The notes: generated by a model not told the origin, from the letters alone. Numbered from the stretch's first letter, positions 33,473 to 42,321 are shown. The stretch: 64,000 nucleotides of DNA from Methylopila sp. Yamaguchi (GCF_002897035.1 NZ_BAUX01000012.1:80130-144129), one strand, 5' to 3'. Numbers and translations are program-made.

Positions 33473-34516
33473 TCAGCCGCCCGACTTCATGCGCCGCACC
33501 AGCCGGGCGAGCGCCGTCTCCGCCTTGCGGAGGCCGGGCTTCGCCCGCGCGCCCTCATAGGCCTTCTTCAGCGCCCCGGAGGCGAAGGCCTCGACAACCA
33601 CGGCGTGGACGTAGGACTTGCGCACCACCGCCGGCGTGTTGGCGAGCCGGTCCGACACGGCGCGCATCACGGCCGCGAGCTGCCGCCGGCGGCCGGTTTC
33701 GCTCTGGGCGGGAGCGACCTCGAACAGCTGCTCGGCTGCGGCGGCGCTCGCGCCGAGCATCCGAAGGTCCTTCGCCGTCACCGGCAGGCCCGTGACCTCG
33801 CGCAGGTAGGCGTTGACGTCGACCGAGGTGATCCGCCGGACCTTGCCGTCGTCGCCGCGGTACTGGAACAAGCGCTTGCCTGGCAGCGAACCGACCCGGC
33901 CGAGGGCGCGGGCGAGCCGTCCGGAGCGGATGCGCGCCGCGACGTCCTTGCCGCCCTTGCCGCGGAAGGCGAGCTCGACGGTCTCGCCCGTCACGGTCAC
34001 ATGGCGCTTCAGCAGCGTGGAGGCGCCGTGGGCCTTGTTGGAGCGGACGTAGGATTCCGAGCCGACACGGATGTGCGTCTCGTCGATCAGCGCCACGGCG
34101 CTCGCGAGCGCCTTGGTCTTGCTCAGCTTCGGGCTCGCCATGTCGCGGGCCACGGCGCGGCGCAGCTTCGGCAAGGCCTCGATCACCTTGTCGAGGCGCT
34201 CCACCTTGCGCGTCTCGCGCACGACGTCCCAGTCGGGGTGGTAGCGGTATTGCGTCCGCCCCGCCTCGTCGCGGCCCACCGCCTGAAGGTGCCGGTTCGC
34301 CTGCGCCGCGATGCGCACGTCCTCATAGGCCGGCGGGATCGCGAGCGACCGGATCCGGGCGAGCGTCGCTTCGTCCGTCACGCGCTTGCCTCGGCCGTCG
34401 AGATAGGCGAACCCCGTGCCGGCGCGGCGACGGACGATCGACAGATCGCGCGACGCCGTCAGCTTGAGGCCGGCTTCCTTGGCGAGCGTTTCGAGCGCGA
34501 CCTCGTCGTCGGCCAT
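33473..34516 (-). CDS. DNA topoisomerase IB
   Basis: A 347-residue bacterial type IB topoisomerase. The N-terminal domain includes GFAYLDGRGKRVTD and IPPAYEDVRIA; the catalytic domain includes RVGSESYVRSNKAHGASTL, LAFRGKGGK and the active-site Tyr in NTPAVVRKSYVH. These enzymes relax supercoils by a 3'-phosphotyrosine intermediate. The segment usually RTWGAT-like reads LRMLGASAAA here, a mild divergence. Its ATG at 34516 shares a base with the stop of the small gene at 34516-34812 (TGATG), so the two form a coupled pair. Confidence 0.88.
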   Translation of the reverse strand: MADDEVALETLAKEAGLKLTASRDLSIVRRRAGTGFAYLDGRGKRVTDEATLARIRSLAIPPAYEDVRIAAQANRHLQAVGRDEAGRTQYRYHPDWDVVRETRKVERLDKVIEALPKLRRAVARDMASPKLSKTKALASAVALIDETHIRVGSESYVRSNKAHGASTLLKRHVTVTGETVELAFRGKGGKDVAARIRSGRLARALGRVGSLPGKRLFQYRGDDGKVRRITSVDVNAYLREVTGLPVTAKDLRMLGASAAAAEQLFEVAPAQSETGRRRQLAAVMRAVSDRLANTPAVVRKSYVHAVVVEAFASGALKKAYEGARAKPGLRKAETALARLVRRMKSGG

Positions 34517-34812
34517 CAGTGCGACCGCAGCGCGTGGATGAGATCGCCCTTGGACGCCTTCGACAGGCCCGAGAGCCCAATCTCCTTGACCTTGCCGTAG
34601 AGCTCGTCCCGGCTCCACTCCTCGTACTCCGGCGCCTTGCCGCCCTTGTGCGACGGCGCGTTCGGGCCCTTGTCGCCGTACTTCGCCTGCGCGTTAGCGA
34701 TGCGCGCCGCCTTCTCCTTGCTGGCGCCCTGCTCGCGCAGCGCCTCGTAAACCTCTGCGTTCTTGATGGAGGGGTTTTTCGCCGCCTCCGGCCGTGCGTT
34801 CTTTGCAGGCAT
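34516..34812 (-). CDS. Small Rho-N/DUF7218-like protein coupled to topoisomerase IB
   Basis: A 98-residue basic protein. The first half has NPSIKNAEVYEALREQGASKEKAARIANA, split by a short linker from a second half with YEEWSRDELYGKVKEIG and LSKASKGDLIHALRSH, a SAP/Rho-N-like helix-extended-loop-helix pattern likely to bind nucleic acid. Small proteins of this type are often found beside topoisomerase IB in alphaproteobacteria. Its stop overlaps the topoisomerase start by one base. It may recruit or modulate the topoisomerase; this is inferred from position only. Confidence 0.82.
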   Translation of the reverse strand: MPAKNARPEAAKNPSIKNAEVYEALREQGASKEKAARIANAQAKYGDKGPNAPSHKGGKAPEYEEWSRDELYGKVKEIGLSGLSKASKGDLIHALRSH

Positions 34813-34887
34813 GTTTGCCTCCTCGCTCTGAGCCAGGAGAACGAGGGCGCGGGAGGCAAAGTTCCGGCAGCGGGCGACGCAGAAGCT

Positions 34888-35430
34888 TCAACCAGCGCGG
34901 CGTTCGCGCAGCACTGCGCAAGCGGTCAGGAGACGCTGATCCGCAAGTGCGCGGTCCTCAACGGTCGTAGGCATCTGGAGCTTTGCGCGATTTTCAGTGA
35001 ACGTCTGTTCGGTTGGAAGATAATCGGGCTGGGCCGCCTTCGCGTAGCGGACGGTGATCTCCGACTTCGGTAAGGAATTTATCGGTCTCGGATCATAATA
35101 ACTCCTGTAGTCGCAACTTAGACTTCCATCTCGACCTATTATCTTGAAATACGGGAACCCGTTCGTGCTTCCGATCTCCGCTGCGCGGGTTTCAGCGATC
35201 AGATCCATACGGCTAGGCTCCGTCGTCGCCGTACCAAAGACACGCACCTTCCAAGTCTGGTCGTCGATGCGTTCCTCCGAAAATCCATTCCGATGTAAGC
35301 CCAGACTCCAAAAGCCAGGGTCGGGCTTGTATTCGGTTGTGGGAACGACCTCCGCACGGTCGGGCAGAGCACACCCGCCTAAAAGCAGCGTCACAAGAGG
35401 GATGGCGGCGAAGGCGCTGCGGTCAATCAT
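34888..35430 (-). CDS. Lipoprotein of the CC0125/CC1285 type
   Basis: A 180-residue predicted lipoprotein: the signal ends LLLGGC (Cys at about residue 20). The mature part has GLHRNGFSEERIDDQTWKVR followed by VFGTATTEPSRMDLIAETRAAEIG, matching the CC0125/CC1285 lipoprotein pattern in which a polyamine-like GYSE..D..W.V segment is followed by helix-forming residues; GFPYFKIIGRDG follows. Function unknown. Base composition is clearly more AT-rich than surrounding genes and it is flanked by unrelated operons, which hints at separate origin. Confidence 0.78.
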   Translation of the reverse strand: MIDRSAFAAIPLVTLLLGGCALPDRAEVVPTTEYKPDPGFWSLGLHRNGFSEERIDDQTWKVRVFGTATTEPSRMDLIAETRAAEIGSTNGFPYFKIIGRDGSLSCDYRSYYDPRPINSLPKSEITVRYAKAAQPDYLPTEQTFTENRAKLQMPTTVEDRALADQRLLTACAVLRERRAG

Positions 35431-35591
35431 CTCAGCTACCCTCTTGGCCCCAGCGCCGACGAGCGCGGTCTCCGCCCAATCTTAGGTGCGCTTCCGTGAT
35501 CGCCGCCAATCGAAAACAGTCTCTACTCTGAATAGTTGTGAATCACGCCCGCGGGCCTCGAATGGTCCGCGCATCTTCCGAAAGGGTCCTT

Positions 35592-36605
35592 ATGACCGCT
35601 TCCGCTTTGCTCGCCGAGGTGACGCGCGGCGTCGCCGTGGAGAGCCGTCATTTCGGCGCCCTCGCCGTGTCCGACTCCTCCGGCCGTCTGCTGCTGGCGC
35701 TTGGCGACGTCGAACGGCCCGTGTTCGGGCGGTCTGCGGTGAAGGCGTTGCAGGCGCTTCCGCTGGTGGAGAGCGGCGGGGCGGAGCGGTTCGGCTTCAG
35801 CGACCGTGAACTGGCGCTGGCCTGCGCCTCCCATGGCGGCGAGCCCGAGCACGTGGAGACGGCGGCGGGCGCCCTCGCGCGCCTTGGTCTCGGCGCGGAG
35901 GCGCTGGAGTGCGGCGCGCACTGGCCGATGAACGACGCCGCGGCGCGGGCGCTGGCCGCGAGCGGCGCGGGGCCCAGCGCGCTCCACAACAACTGCTCCG
36001 GCAAGCACGCGGGCTTCCTCTGCCTCGCCTGCGCGATGGAGACGGACCCCACGGGCTATGTCGGCGCGGAGCATCCGGTGCAGCGGGAGGTGACCGCGGC
36101 GCTGGAGGGCGCGCTCGGGCTGTCGCTGGCGGACGCCGCGGTCGGCATCGACGGCTGCGGCATCCCCACCTACGCCGCGCCGCTCGCGTCCATCGCGCGC
36201 GCCTTCGCCCGCTTCGGGTCTGGCGAGGGATTCGCGCCCGAGCGCGCCCGGGCGGCGCAGCGGCTCCAGCAGGCGGGATGGTCCGCGCCTTTTGAGATCG
36301 CGGGCACGGGCCGCTTCGACACCGAGGCGATGCAGGTGCTGAACGGACGGGCCTTCGTGAAGATGGGCGCCGAGGGCGTGCACACCGGCGCGCTGCCCGA
36401 ACTCGGGCTTGGCGTCGCGATCAAGATCGACGATGGCGCGATCCGCGGCGCCGAAGCCGCGATGTCGGCCGTGCTCGCGCGCTTTCTCAGACCGGAGGGC
36501 GACGCTGGAGCTTGGCTGGCGTCCCGCGTGCGCCGCTCGCTCCGGAACTGGGCCGGCGCCGAGGTCGGCGAGGTCCGCGCAGCCGGCGAGCTGGCCGGCG
36601 GCTGA
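35592..36605 (+). CDS. L-asparaginase (Rhizobium etli type, pfam06089)
   Basis: A 337-residue enzyme of the thermolabile rhizobial asparaginase family, unrelated to E. coli AnsA/AnsB. The Ser-x-x-Lys catalytic pair lies in GRSAVKALQALP (about residue 46), and ALHNNCSGKHAGFL, GIDGCGIPTYA and FDTEAMQ are family motifs; the paired Cys residues in NCSGKH and DGCG serve as zinc ligands in known members. It hydrolyses asparagine to aspartate and ammonia. The ATG at 35592 follows AAAGGG; an in-frame ATG at 35538 would add 18 residues without family similarity. Confidence 0.9.
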   Translation: MTASALLAEVTRGVAVESRHFGALAVSDSSGRLLLALGDVERPVFGRSAVKALQALPLVESGGAERFGFSDRELALACASHGGEPEHVETAAGALARLGLGAEALECGAHWPMNDAAARALAASGAGPSALHNNCSGKHAGFLCLACAMETDPTGYVGAEHPVQREVTAALEGALGLSLADAAVGIDGCGIPTYAAPLASIARAFARFGSGEGFAPERARAAQRLQQAGWSAPFEIAGTGRFDTEAMQVLNGRAFVKMGAEGVHTGALPELGLGVAIKIDDGAIRGAEAAMSAVLARFLRPEGDAGAWLASRVRRSLRNWAGAEVGEVRAAGELAGG

Positions 36606-36671
36606 CGGAACGCTTTCTGACGTCCTCGCTCCGCCGGCGGATCCGAACGGCGAGCAACCGAACGTAGCGGC

Positions 36672-36708
36672 GCAAACGAAAACGGGGAGCGCCAAGGCGC
36701 TCCCCGTT
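36672..36708 (-). terminator. Rho-independent terminator of the outer-membrane protein gene
   Basis: Perfect 13-base inverted repeat AACGGGGAGCGCC / GGCGCTCCCCGTT with a 2-base loop (36681-36708), followed on the minus strand by TTTTCGTTTG, about 30 bases past the stop at 36740. Confidence 0.85.
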
Positions 36709-36739
36709 CCGAACAGTCCTAAAGGACCGAAGACGTCGC

Positions 36740-37582
36740 TCAGTACTTGGTGACGAGCGGGGTCATCGGAGCTTCGGGGGTCCACAGCGGCACGATCAGG
36801 CGGAACCAGCCGCGCGTGTCGTCGGAGGAGTTCTTGGAGTAGATGCTGGTCGTCAGAGCGGCCTGAGCGATCACCGGTCCGAAGTTGTAGCCGACGAGCG
36901 GGCCGACGGCGAAGCCTTCGACCTTGCCGCCGTTCAGACGGCGGTCACGACGGGAGACGTCGTACTGGGTCGAGCCGAAGCCGATCGCGCCGATTTCCCA
37001 CTTGCCGAAAGTCTTGGTGGCCGTCAGGTCAAGGTTGAAGCCGTCGCGAACGTTGTTGTCCTTGAGGCCCCAGATCAGGTTGGCGGTCAGGTTCCAGCCG
37101 TCGGCCGTGTAGCTGATCGCGAAGTCCTGACGCCAGGTGGTGGCGTGAACGCGGATGTTCTTTTCGCCGGCGTTGAAGTAGACGCCCGAGAGGTAGCTGA
37201 CGCCGAAGCCGTTGCCGAGGTCGAAGGCGACCTTAGCGGCGAGGAACGGGTTGTAGAGGCCAGCGTCGTCAAAGGCGCCGCCGGGGCCGTCCGCGTGGAT
37301 CATCGGGAGCGCGCCGAGCAGCTGGAAGTTCGCGCCCAGCGGATGCCACGGGGTCGACCATGCGATGACCGGAATGTCGACGCCGGTGCGGGTGTCGCCG
37401 CCCGGGGTGTCCGTGACGCCCCAGTCGAGCGTGTTCACGAAGTACACGCCTTCCGGGAGGGGGGCGCCCATCGCGAGGCCAGCAGTCTCGCCCGGCTGAG
37501 CCGTGGCGTTCGCGTACGCCGCAGTGGCGGAGGCGCTCAGCGCGAGAGCGCCGGCGGCCGCAATTTTGATCACGTTCTTCAT
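36740..37582 (-). CDS. Outer-membrane beta-barrel protein (Phenol_MetA_deg/SphA-like)
   Basis: A 280-residue exported protein. The signal peptide ends at AAYANA (about residue 25). EGVYFVNTLDWGV near the start, NPFLAAKVAFDLGNGFGVSY, WNLTANLIWGLKDNN, GKWEIGAIGFGSTQYDVS and GPLVGYNFGP are alternating-residue strands typical of the pfam13557 transporter family; the C-terminus ends in Tyr. Such proteins are thought to be outer-membrane channels for hydrophobic compounds. Codon use is strongly biased and a powerful terminator follows, suggesting high expression. The substrate is unknown. Confidence 0.82.
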   Translation of the reverse strand: MKNVIKIAAAGALALSASATAAYANATAQPGETAGLAMGAPLPEGVYFVNTLDWGVTDTPGGDTRTGVDIPVIAWSTPWHPLGANFQLLGALPMIHADGPGGAFDDAGLYNPFLAAKVAFDLGNGFGVSYLSGVYFNAGEKNIRVHATTWRQDFAISYTADGWNLTANLIWGLKDNNVRDGFNLDLTATKTFGKWEIGAIGFGSTQYDVSRRDRRLNGGKVEGFAVGPLVGYNFGPVIAQAALTTSIYSKNSSDDTRGWFRLIVPLWTPEAPMTPLVTKY

Positions 37583-37987
37583 TTCGATCTTTTCCTCCGA
37601 TCGACGCGTTGCTCACGCGTCGCCCTACCCGAGCTCTTTCGTTTGCGCTTTCGACTGGGTTTCTAAACGTCCCGAAATCGAAACCCGCCGAAAGTCGATA
37701 CTTGAAGCGGAACGGCGCCGGTGAGTCGACGCTGTCAGCAGCAGAGGACAGTTTTTCCTCGGCGAATGCTAGAGGAACCGCGGCCCTCGACGCTGATCTG
37801 CAGGCGGTGTCTCCGAAATGTCGCATCCTCGCCACGAGCCGCCACGATTCACCTTCGGCGATGCCGCATTGCGGCGAACAACGCGCTTTCTGAGCAAATT
37901 ATAAAAACTTCAAACGGTTACGTGATCGGGCGCCCGGATTTCGGGCGCCGCCGACGGCCAACCGGGCCTGCGAAGGTAAACGTAAGG
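37583..37987. other. Intergenic region, no gene seen
   Basis: About 400 bases between the outer-membrane protein start and the end of the beta-helix protein gene. It contains an AT-rich stretch near 37893-37920 and presumably the promoter of the gene at 36740-37582. No coding frame or RNA could be supported. Confidence 0.45.
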
Positions 37988-39361
37988 TTAACGGATAGTG
38001 TTCTGCGCAACCGTCAGCGCCGGCAGGCCGCCAGACCCTCCGACGCCAAGTTCCGGCGTCGCGATCTCAGTCCAGCGGTAACCTAGAACCGCGCCGCGCC
38101 GCGATCCGGTGATCGTATTGCCGACGATGGTCGCCGCGCCCACGCCGTCGACCACCGAGACGCCGATTCCCACGTCGCAGCCGCGCACCACATTGCCGCT
38201 GATGCTGACGTCGCGAAGGTAGGGCCCCCACCCCGCGTGGATCCCGAAACTGGGCGCGCCTTCGATCACGTTGCCCGTGACGGCCACGTCGGCCTCGACG
38301 CCGATGCCCTGGCCGTAGCTGTCGCCGGGTCCGTCGAGCTTCTTGCGACGAAAGAGGTTGCGCACGACGTTGCCGACGATCGCGCCGAGGCGGCCGCCCT
38401 CGTTGAAGTTCGCGACCGAGATGCCGTTCGCCGCGCCGTCCACGAGGTTGCCGGAAATGACGGCGCCGGCGAAGCCGAACTCCGCGTAGAGCCCGGTCTC
38501 CCCGCAGTCGAGGCACATGTTGTCGGCGATCTGCACGTCGTCGGATTCGTGCGCCCGCACGGCGGTGAAGGCCGATCGCCGGATGGCGTTCCCGGAGACG
38601 ATGACGCCGCTGGCTTTGGAAAGGTTCACCGCGTTTCCGTTCCAGCCGAGCCCGCCGTCGAGAGCGCCCGTGCCTTCGATCCGGTTCCGCGACACGATCG
38701 AGCCGTCCTCGCCCTTGGCCGAGCGGCGGATCACCACCCCGTTGTTCCGGCAGCCGCGGATCAGGTTGTCGGTCACCGTGAGCCCTCGGCCGTCCAAGGA
38801 GAACAGAGCCGCGTGCCGGGCGTTCTCGACGCGGCTCGCGCGGACGACGCCGCCCGAGCGCAGCATGACGACTCCGGAGCCGCCGGCGTCGACCACCGCG
38901 ACCTCGTCCAGAAGCGCGGCGGCGACGTCTTCGAACTGGATGACGCCGAGCTGGGACCCGCCAGGAATGTTCGCGCCGTCGAGCACCAGCCCGCGCAGCG
39001 CGACCCGAGCGGCGCCCCGCGCGACGAGCAGCGGTCCGGGCTCGCTCAGTTCGAGCCGGGTCGCCTCGGGCGCTCCGATCAAGACCGCGCCGTCGGGCAG
39101 CGCGAGCCGCGCTGCGCGGTATACGCCAGGCCCCAAGGCGAGCGGGCGCCCCTCCCGGGCCGCCCGCTCCAACGCCCGGGTCAAAGCGCGCGTCTGGTCG
39201 CCGTCGCCGGGCTTCACGCCCACTGTCGCCGCGTCGAGCGCGCCCGGCAGGGCGTCGGCGAAGCCTGGCGCGAGGCCGACTGCCGCCGCGCCGGCGATCC
39301 CCCCGAGGACCCGGCGTCGATCGACCCGGCGCTCGGTGGGAGCGAAACCTCCTGTCGGCAT
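37988..39361 (-). CDS. TIGR03808-type Tat-exported right-handed beta-helix protein
   Basis: A 457-residue protein with a twin-arginine leader (RRVDRRRVLGGIAGAAAVGL, about residues 11-30). The mature chain is a series of beta-helix coils with repeats such as VTDNLIRGCRNNGVVIRR, VSGNAIRRSAFTAVRAHES, ISGNLVDGAANGISVANFN and VSISGNVVRGCDVGIGVSV, as in pectate-lyase-like folds. This matches the alphaproteobacterial TIGR03808 family of Tat-translocated repetitive proteins, function unknown but resembling polysaccharide-acting folds. No catalytic residues can be assigned. It starts about 100 bases from the divergent TlyA gene. Confidence 0.88.
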   Translation of the reverse strand: MPTGGFAPTERRVDRRRVLGGIAGAAAVGLAPGFADALPGALDAATVGVKPGDGDQTRALTRALERAAREGRPLALGPGVYRAARLALPDGAVLIGAPEATRLELSEPGPLLVARGAARVALRGLVLDGANIPGGSQLGVIQFEDVAAALLDEVAVVDAGGSGVVMLRSGGVVRASRVENARHAALFSLDGRGLTVTDNLIRGCRNNGVVIRRSAKGEDGSIVSRNRIEGTGALDGGLGWNGNAVNLSKASGVIVSGNAIRRSAFTAVRAHESDDVQIADNMCLDCGETGLYAEFGFAGAVISGNLVDGAANGISVANFNEGGRLGAIVGNVVRNLFRRKKLDGPGDSYGQGIGVEADVAVTGNVIEGAPSFGIHAGWGPYLRDVSISGNVVRGCDVGIGVSVVDGVGAATIVGNTITGSRRGAVLGYRWTEIATPELGVGGSGGLPALTVAQNTIR

Positions 39362-39463
39362 GCGGCCTCTCCTGGGCGTCGAGCGTACGGTTTGCCTCTT
39401 GATGCCGGCGGCGGCGTTAAACTCGCGTGTCGTGCGGGCGCGGCTTTGCTAAAGACTTCGCCG

Positions 39464-40243
39464 ATGCCCCCATCGTCCTCCGCTTCTCCCCGTCGCCGCG
39501 CCGACCTGCTTCTGGTCGAGCGCGGCCTGTTCGAAAGCCGTGCGAAGGCGCAGGCGGCGATCGCGGCCGGCGGCGTGACGGCGGACGGCGCCCCCGTCGC
39601 CCGCGCGTCGGACATGCTGCCGCGCGACGCGACGATCGCGGCGGAGCCTGCGCACCCCTACGTCTCGCGCGGCGGGGTGAAGCTCGCCCATGCGCTCGAC
39701 ATCTTCGCGATCGACGTCGACGGCCTCCACGCGCTCGACGTCGGCGCTTCGACCGGAGGGTTTTCTGAGGTGTTGCTCGCCCGGGGGGCGGCGCACGTCG
39801 CCGCCGTCGACGTCGGCCGCGACCAGTTGCACCCCCGGTTGCAGGGGCATCCTCGGCTGACGAGCTTCGAGAGCGTCGACATCCGCGCGCTCGACCCGAG
39901 CGCTCTGCCGCAGCCGCCGGAGCTCGTTGTGATGGACGTGAGCTTCGCTCCGCTAGCCGTGGTCCTGCCGGCGGCGCTCGCGCTCGCGGCCCCGGCGATG
40001 ACGCTGGTTGCGCTGGTGAAGCCGCAGTTCGAGGCAGGGAAGAAGGACATCGGCAAGGGCGGCGTCGTGAAGGATGAGGCCGCGCGGCGCCGCGTGGTCG
40101 AGGCCGCCGAGGACCTCGTGCGCGCGGCTGGGCTTAAGGTGCGCGGCGTCGTCCCCTCCCCGATCGCCGGCGGCGACGGCAATGTGGAGTACCTGCTGGC
40201 GGCGGACCGGGCGGGCGGCGCCCGAGGGCCCGACCATGGGTGA
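39464..40243 (+). CDS. tlyA: TlyA-family rRNA methyltransferase
   Basis: A 259-residue protein with an N-terminal S4 RNA-binding domain (RRADLLLVERGLFESRAKAQ) and an FtsJ/RrmJ-fold methyltransferase domain (ALDVGASTGGFSEVLLARGA, then VVMDVSFAPL and LVKPQFEAG). TlyA proteins 2'-O-methylate ribosomal RNA; some are annotated hemolysin A. The start at 39464 begins right at the S4 domain, while the frame stays open far upstream opposite the beta-helix gene. It overlaps the next RNA methyltransferase by 8 bases, so both are one operon devoted to RNA modification. Confidence 0.92.
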   Translation: MPPSSSASPRRRADLLLVERGLFESRAKAQAAIAAGGVTADGAPVARASDMLPRDATIAAEPAHPYVSRGGVKLAHALDIFAIDVDGLHALDVGASTGGFSEVLLARGAAHVAAVDVGRDQLHPRLQGHPRLTSFESVDIRALDPSALPQPPELVVMDVSFAPLAVVLPAALALAAPAMTLVALVKPQFEAGKKDIGKGGVVKDEAARRRVVEAAEDLVRAAGLKVRGVVPSPIAGGDGNVEYLLAADRAGGARGPDHG

Positions 40244-41489
40244 GCCCGCCGTAATCCAGACCCTCGCCGTCGCTCGCCTCGGCCACCGCGGCGACGGCGT
40301 GGCGGACACGCCCGAGGGCGCGGTGTTCGTCGGCCGCGCGCTCGGCGGCGAAACCGTCGAGGTCGAGCGCCGCGGCGAGCGCGCCCGGCTGCTGCGCGTG
40401 ATCGAGGCCTCGCCGGACCGCGTCGCGGCCTACTGCCCCGAGGTTCCGCGCTGCGGCGGCTGCGCGATCCAGGAATTCGCCCAGCCGGCCGCTCTCGCCT
40501 GGAAGCGCGGGCTGCTGATCGACGCGTTCCTGCGCGAAGGGCTCGACGTCGCGGACCGGGTCAACCCGACTCTCGACGCCCATGGCGCCGGGCGCCGCCG
40601 CGCCACCTTCCACGCCCGCGCCGACGCCACGGGCCGGATCCATGTCGGCTTCGCGGAAGCGCGCAGTCACGCGATCGCCCCGATCGCGGCCTGCCCGCTG
40701 CTCGCGCCCTCGCTCGCCCGCGCGCTGCCGGTCGCCCGCGCGGTCGCGGCCGCGCTGTCGTCTCGGAAGAAGCCGCTCGACATCGTGACCACGGGCACGG
40801 GCGGCGGGCTCGACGTCGACGTCCGCGGTTCCGGCTCGCCGCCCGAGGCGCTGCGGCTCAAGCTCGTCGCCCTGGCCGAGAGCCTCGACCTGGCGCGGCT
40901 CGCGATCCACGGCGACGTGGTGGTCGAGCGGCGGCGTCCAGAAATCGCGATGGGACGCGCGCTGGTCGCGCCGCCGCCGGGCGCCTTCCTACAGGCGACC
41001 GCGGAGGGAGAGGCCGTCCTGGCCGCGCTCGTGACGGAGGCGATCGGCAAGGCGAAGCGGGTGGCCGACCTGTTCTCGGGCGTCGGCACCTTCGCCCTGC
41101 GGCTTAGCGAGACCGCCGAGGTCCACGCCGTCGAAAGCGGCCGCGAGGCGATCGCCGCCCTGGATACCGCGGCGCGCCGCGCGTCCGGGCTGAAGCGGGT
41201 CACGACCGAGGCGCGCGACCTGTTCCGGCGCCCTCTGCTGGCGGCGGAGCTCGCCCGCTTCGACGCCGTCGCGTTCGATCCGCCGCGGGCGGGCGCGGAG
41301 GCCCAGGCGCGGATGCTGGCCGAGTCGAACGTGAAAAAGGTGATTGCGGTGTCCTGCAGCGCGGCGACGCTCGCCCGCGACGCGGCGATCCTGACGCGCG
41401 GCGGCTACGCGCTGGAGCGCGTCACGCCCGTCGACCAGTTCAGGCATTCGGCCCACGTCGAGGCGGTGGCGGTCTTTGCGCGCCGTTAG
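40236..41489 (+). CDS. TrmA/RlmD-family RNA (uracil-5-)methyltransferase
   Basis: A 417-residue SAM-dependent 23S rRNA or tRNA m5U methyltransferase. A TRAM-like N-terminal domain is followed by a [4Fe-4S] cysteine set (CPEVPRCGGC and a later Cys in AACPLLAP). The catalytic domain has DLFSGVGTFALRL (SAM), FDPPRAGA and VSCSAATLARD with the nucleophilic Cys, and the general-base region near the C-terminus (HSAHVEAVAVF). The ATG at 40236 lies within the tlyA 3' end. Which uridine it methylates is unknown. Confidence 0.91.
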   Translation: MGEPAVIQTLAVARLGHRGDGVADTPEGAVFVGRALGGETVEVERRGERARLLRVIEASPDRVAAYCPEVPRCGGCAIQEFAQPAALAWKRGLLIDAFLREGLDVADRVNPTLDAHGAGRRRATFHARADATGRIHVGFAEARSHAIAPIAACPLLAPSLARALPVARAVAAALSSRKKPLDIVTTGTGGGLDVDVRGSGSPPEALRLKLVALAESLDLARLAIHGDVVVERRRPEIAMGRALVAPPPGAFLQATAEGEAVLAALVTEAIGKAKRVADLFSGVGTFALRLSETAEVHAVESGREAIAALDTAARRASGLKRVTTEARDLFRRPLLAAELARFDAVAFDPPRAGAEAQARMLAESNVKKVIAVSCSAATLARDAAILTRGGYALERVTPVDQFRHSAHVEAVAVFARR

Positions 41490-41496
41490 GCGCCAT

Positions 41497-41529
41497 GAAA
41501 AAGGGCCGAAACGCGTCAGCGCCGGCCCT
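41497..41529 (-). terminator. Terminator of the DUF2735 gene
   Basis: AGGGCCG (41502-41508) pairs with CGGCCCT (41523-41529); read on the minus strand it is followed by five T residues, 60 bases past the stop at 41589. It may also end the convergent methyltransferase message. Confidence 0.6.
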
Positions 41530-41588
41530 CTTCAGTCGCGTCGTCGGTGGTGCGGATCCCGGCGCTTCGGCATCGGATCCGTCGCGGC

Positions 41589-41786
41589 CTAATTCGGCCT
41601 CACCCCTTTTGAGTCCCGGATCGCTTCGTCGTGATACCAGGCGCCGGTCTGCACCACGGGCGCCTGGACGGCGGCGCGGATCTCGGCGGCGAACTGCGCC
41701 TTTCGGCGCGCGTCCGCAGCCGCGATGCGGTTCTGCGGGAACGAATAGATCTTGGCCGTGGGCTGGGGGCTGTGAGCCGAAGTCAT
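41589..41786 (-). CDS. DUF2735 small protein, divergent from glnII
   Basis: A 65-residue protein starting MTSAHSPQPTAKIYSFP and containing TGAWYHDEAIRDS, both hallmark pieces of the DUF2735 family. In Rhizobiales this small gene is characteristically next to glnII, as here (glnII starts at 42322 on the opposite strand). A GGAAAGG site precedes the ATG. Its role is unknown; coregulation with nitrogen assimilation is suggested by position. It ends at its own terminator. Confidence 0.83.
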   Translation of the reverse strand: MTSAHSPQPTAKIYSFPQNRIAAADARRKAQFAAEIRAAVQAPVVQTGAWYHDEAIRDSKGVRPN

Positions 41787-42321
41787 CGCATCAACCTTTC
41801 CTCTACGTCGCGAGCCTCAGGGCCCGGCTACTCGTGATATGGGAAGTGTGCGTAGTTTTTGATCTGTTTGCCTAGTAAAAAAGCAGAAGTTGGCTAAACT
41901 ATCAGCATGCTCGGTTCCGCCGCGCATTTCGCGGCCCGTTGCGCGTCCCGCGCGCATGCACATTAGGCAGGCGCTCGTCATGCAGCGCCGAGGGTTGACA
42001 GCGATCTCTAACAGCGATCAGGCCTTCCGGCGCCTGAACCCCGGCGCGCAGACGCGGCCCTCATGGGGCGCTGCTTAAGCGACTGATTTCAGGTCGGGTT
42101 CGGCAAGCGGCACGAAGCCTCGGCCACGCGGGAGGCCGTCATCGTCCTTTCCGACATAGGGCCCGCACGCGATCGGACCAGGGGCCGGCGCCTCCGGCGC
42201 CCCGCCAACTGGCATGTTTACTGCTTTGGGAGGGTGCGGTCGTCGACGCTCGCGTCGGCGGGCGACCGGCCGCGCCGAGATTCTGGACCCCTCGCGTCAT
42301 ACGCTTTCTGAGAGGCTCGAA
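41787..42321. other. Divergent control region of DUF2735 and glnII, no further gene seen
   Basis: 535 bases without a convincing coding frame. An AT-rich segment lies at about 41835-41910 next to the DUF2735 start, and a near-consensus sigma-54 promoter at 42210 serves glnII. A 62-codon open frame at 41890-42078 has no supporting signals. Confidence 0.5.
42210..42225 (+). promoter_or_regulatory. Candidate sigma-54 promoter of glnII
   Basis: TGGCATGTTTACTGCT matches TGGCACG-N4-TTGCW except for two bases, with the invariant GG (42211-42212) and GC (42223-42224) at correct spacing. It lies 97 bases before the start codon. glnII is NtrC/RpoN-activated in rhizobia, which supports the call. Confidence 0.6.

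Noticed and set aside
41890..42078. 62-codon open frame upstream of glnII
   Set aside because: No ribosome binding site, no motif, atypical composition; probably chance.
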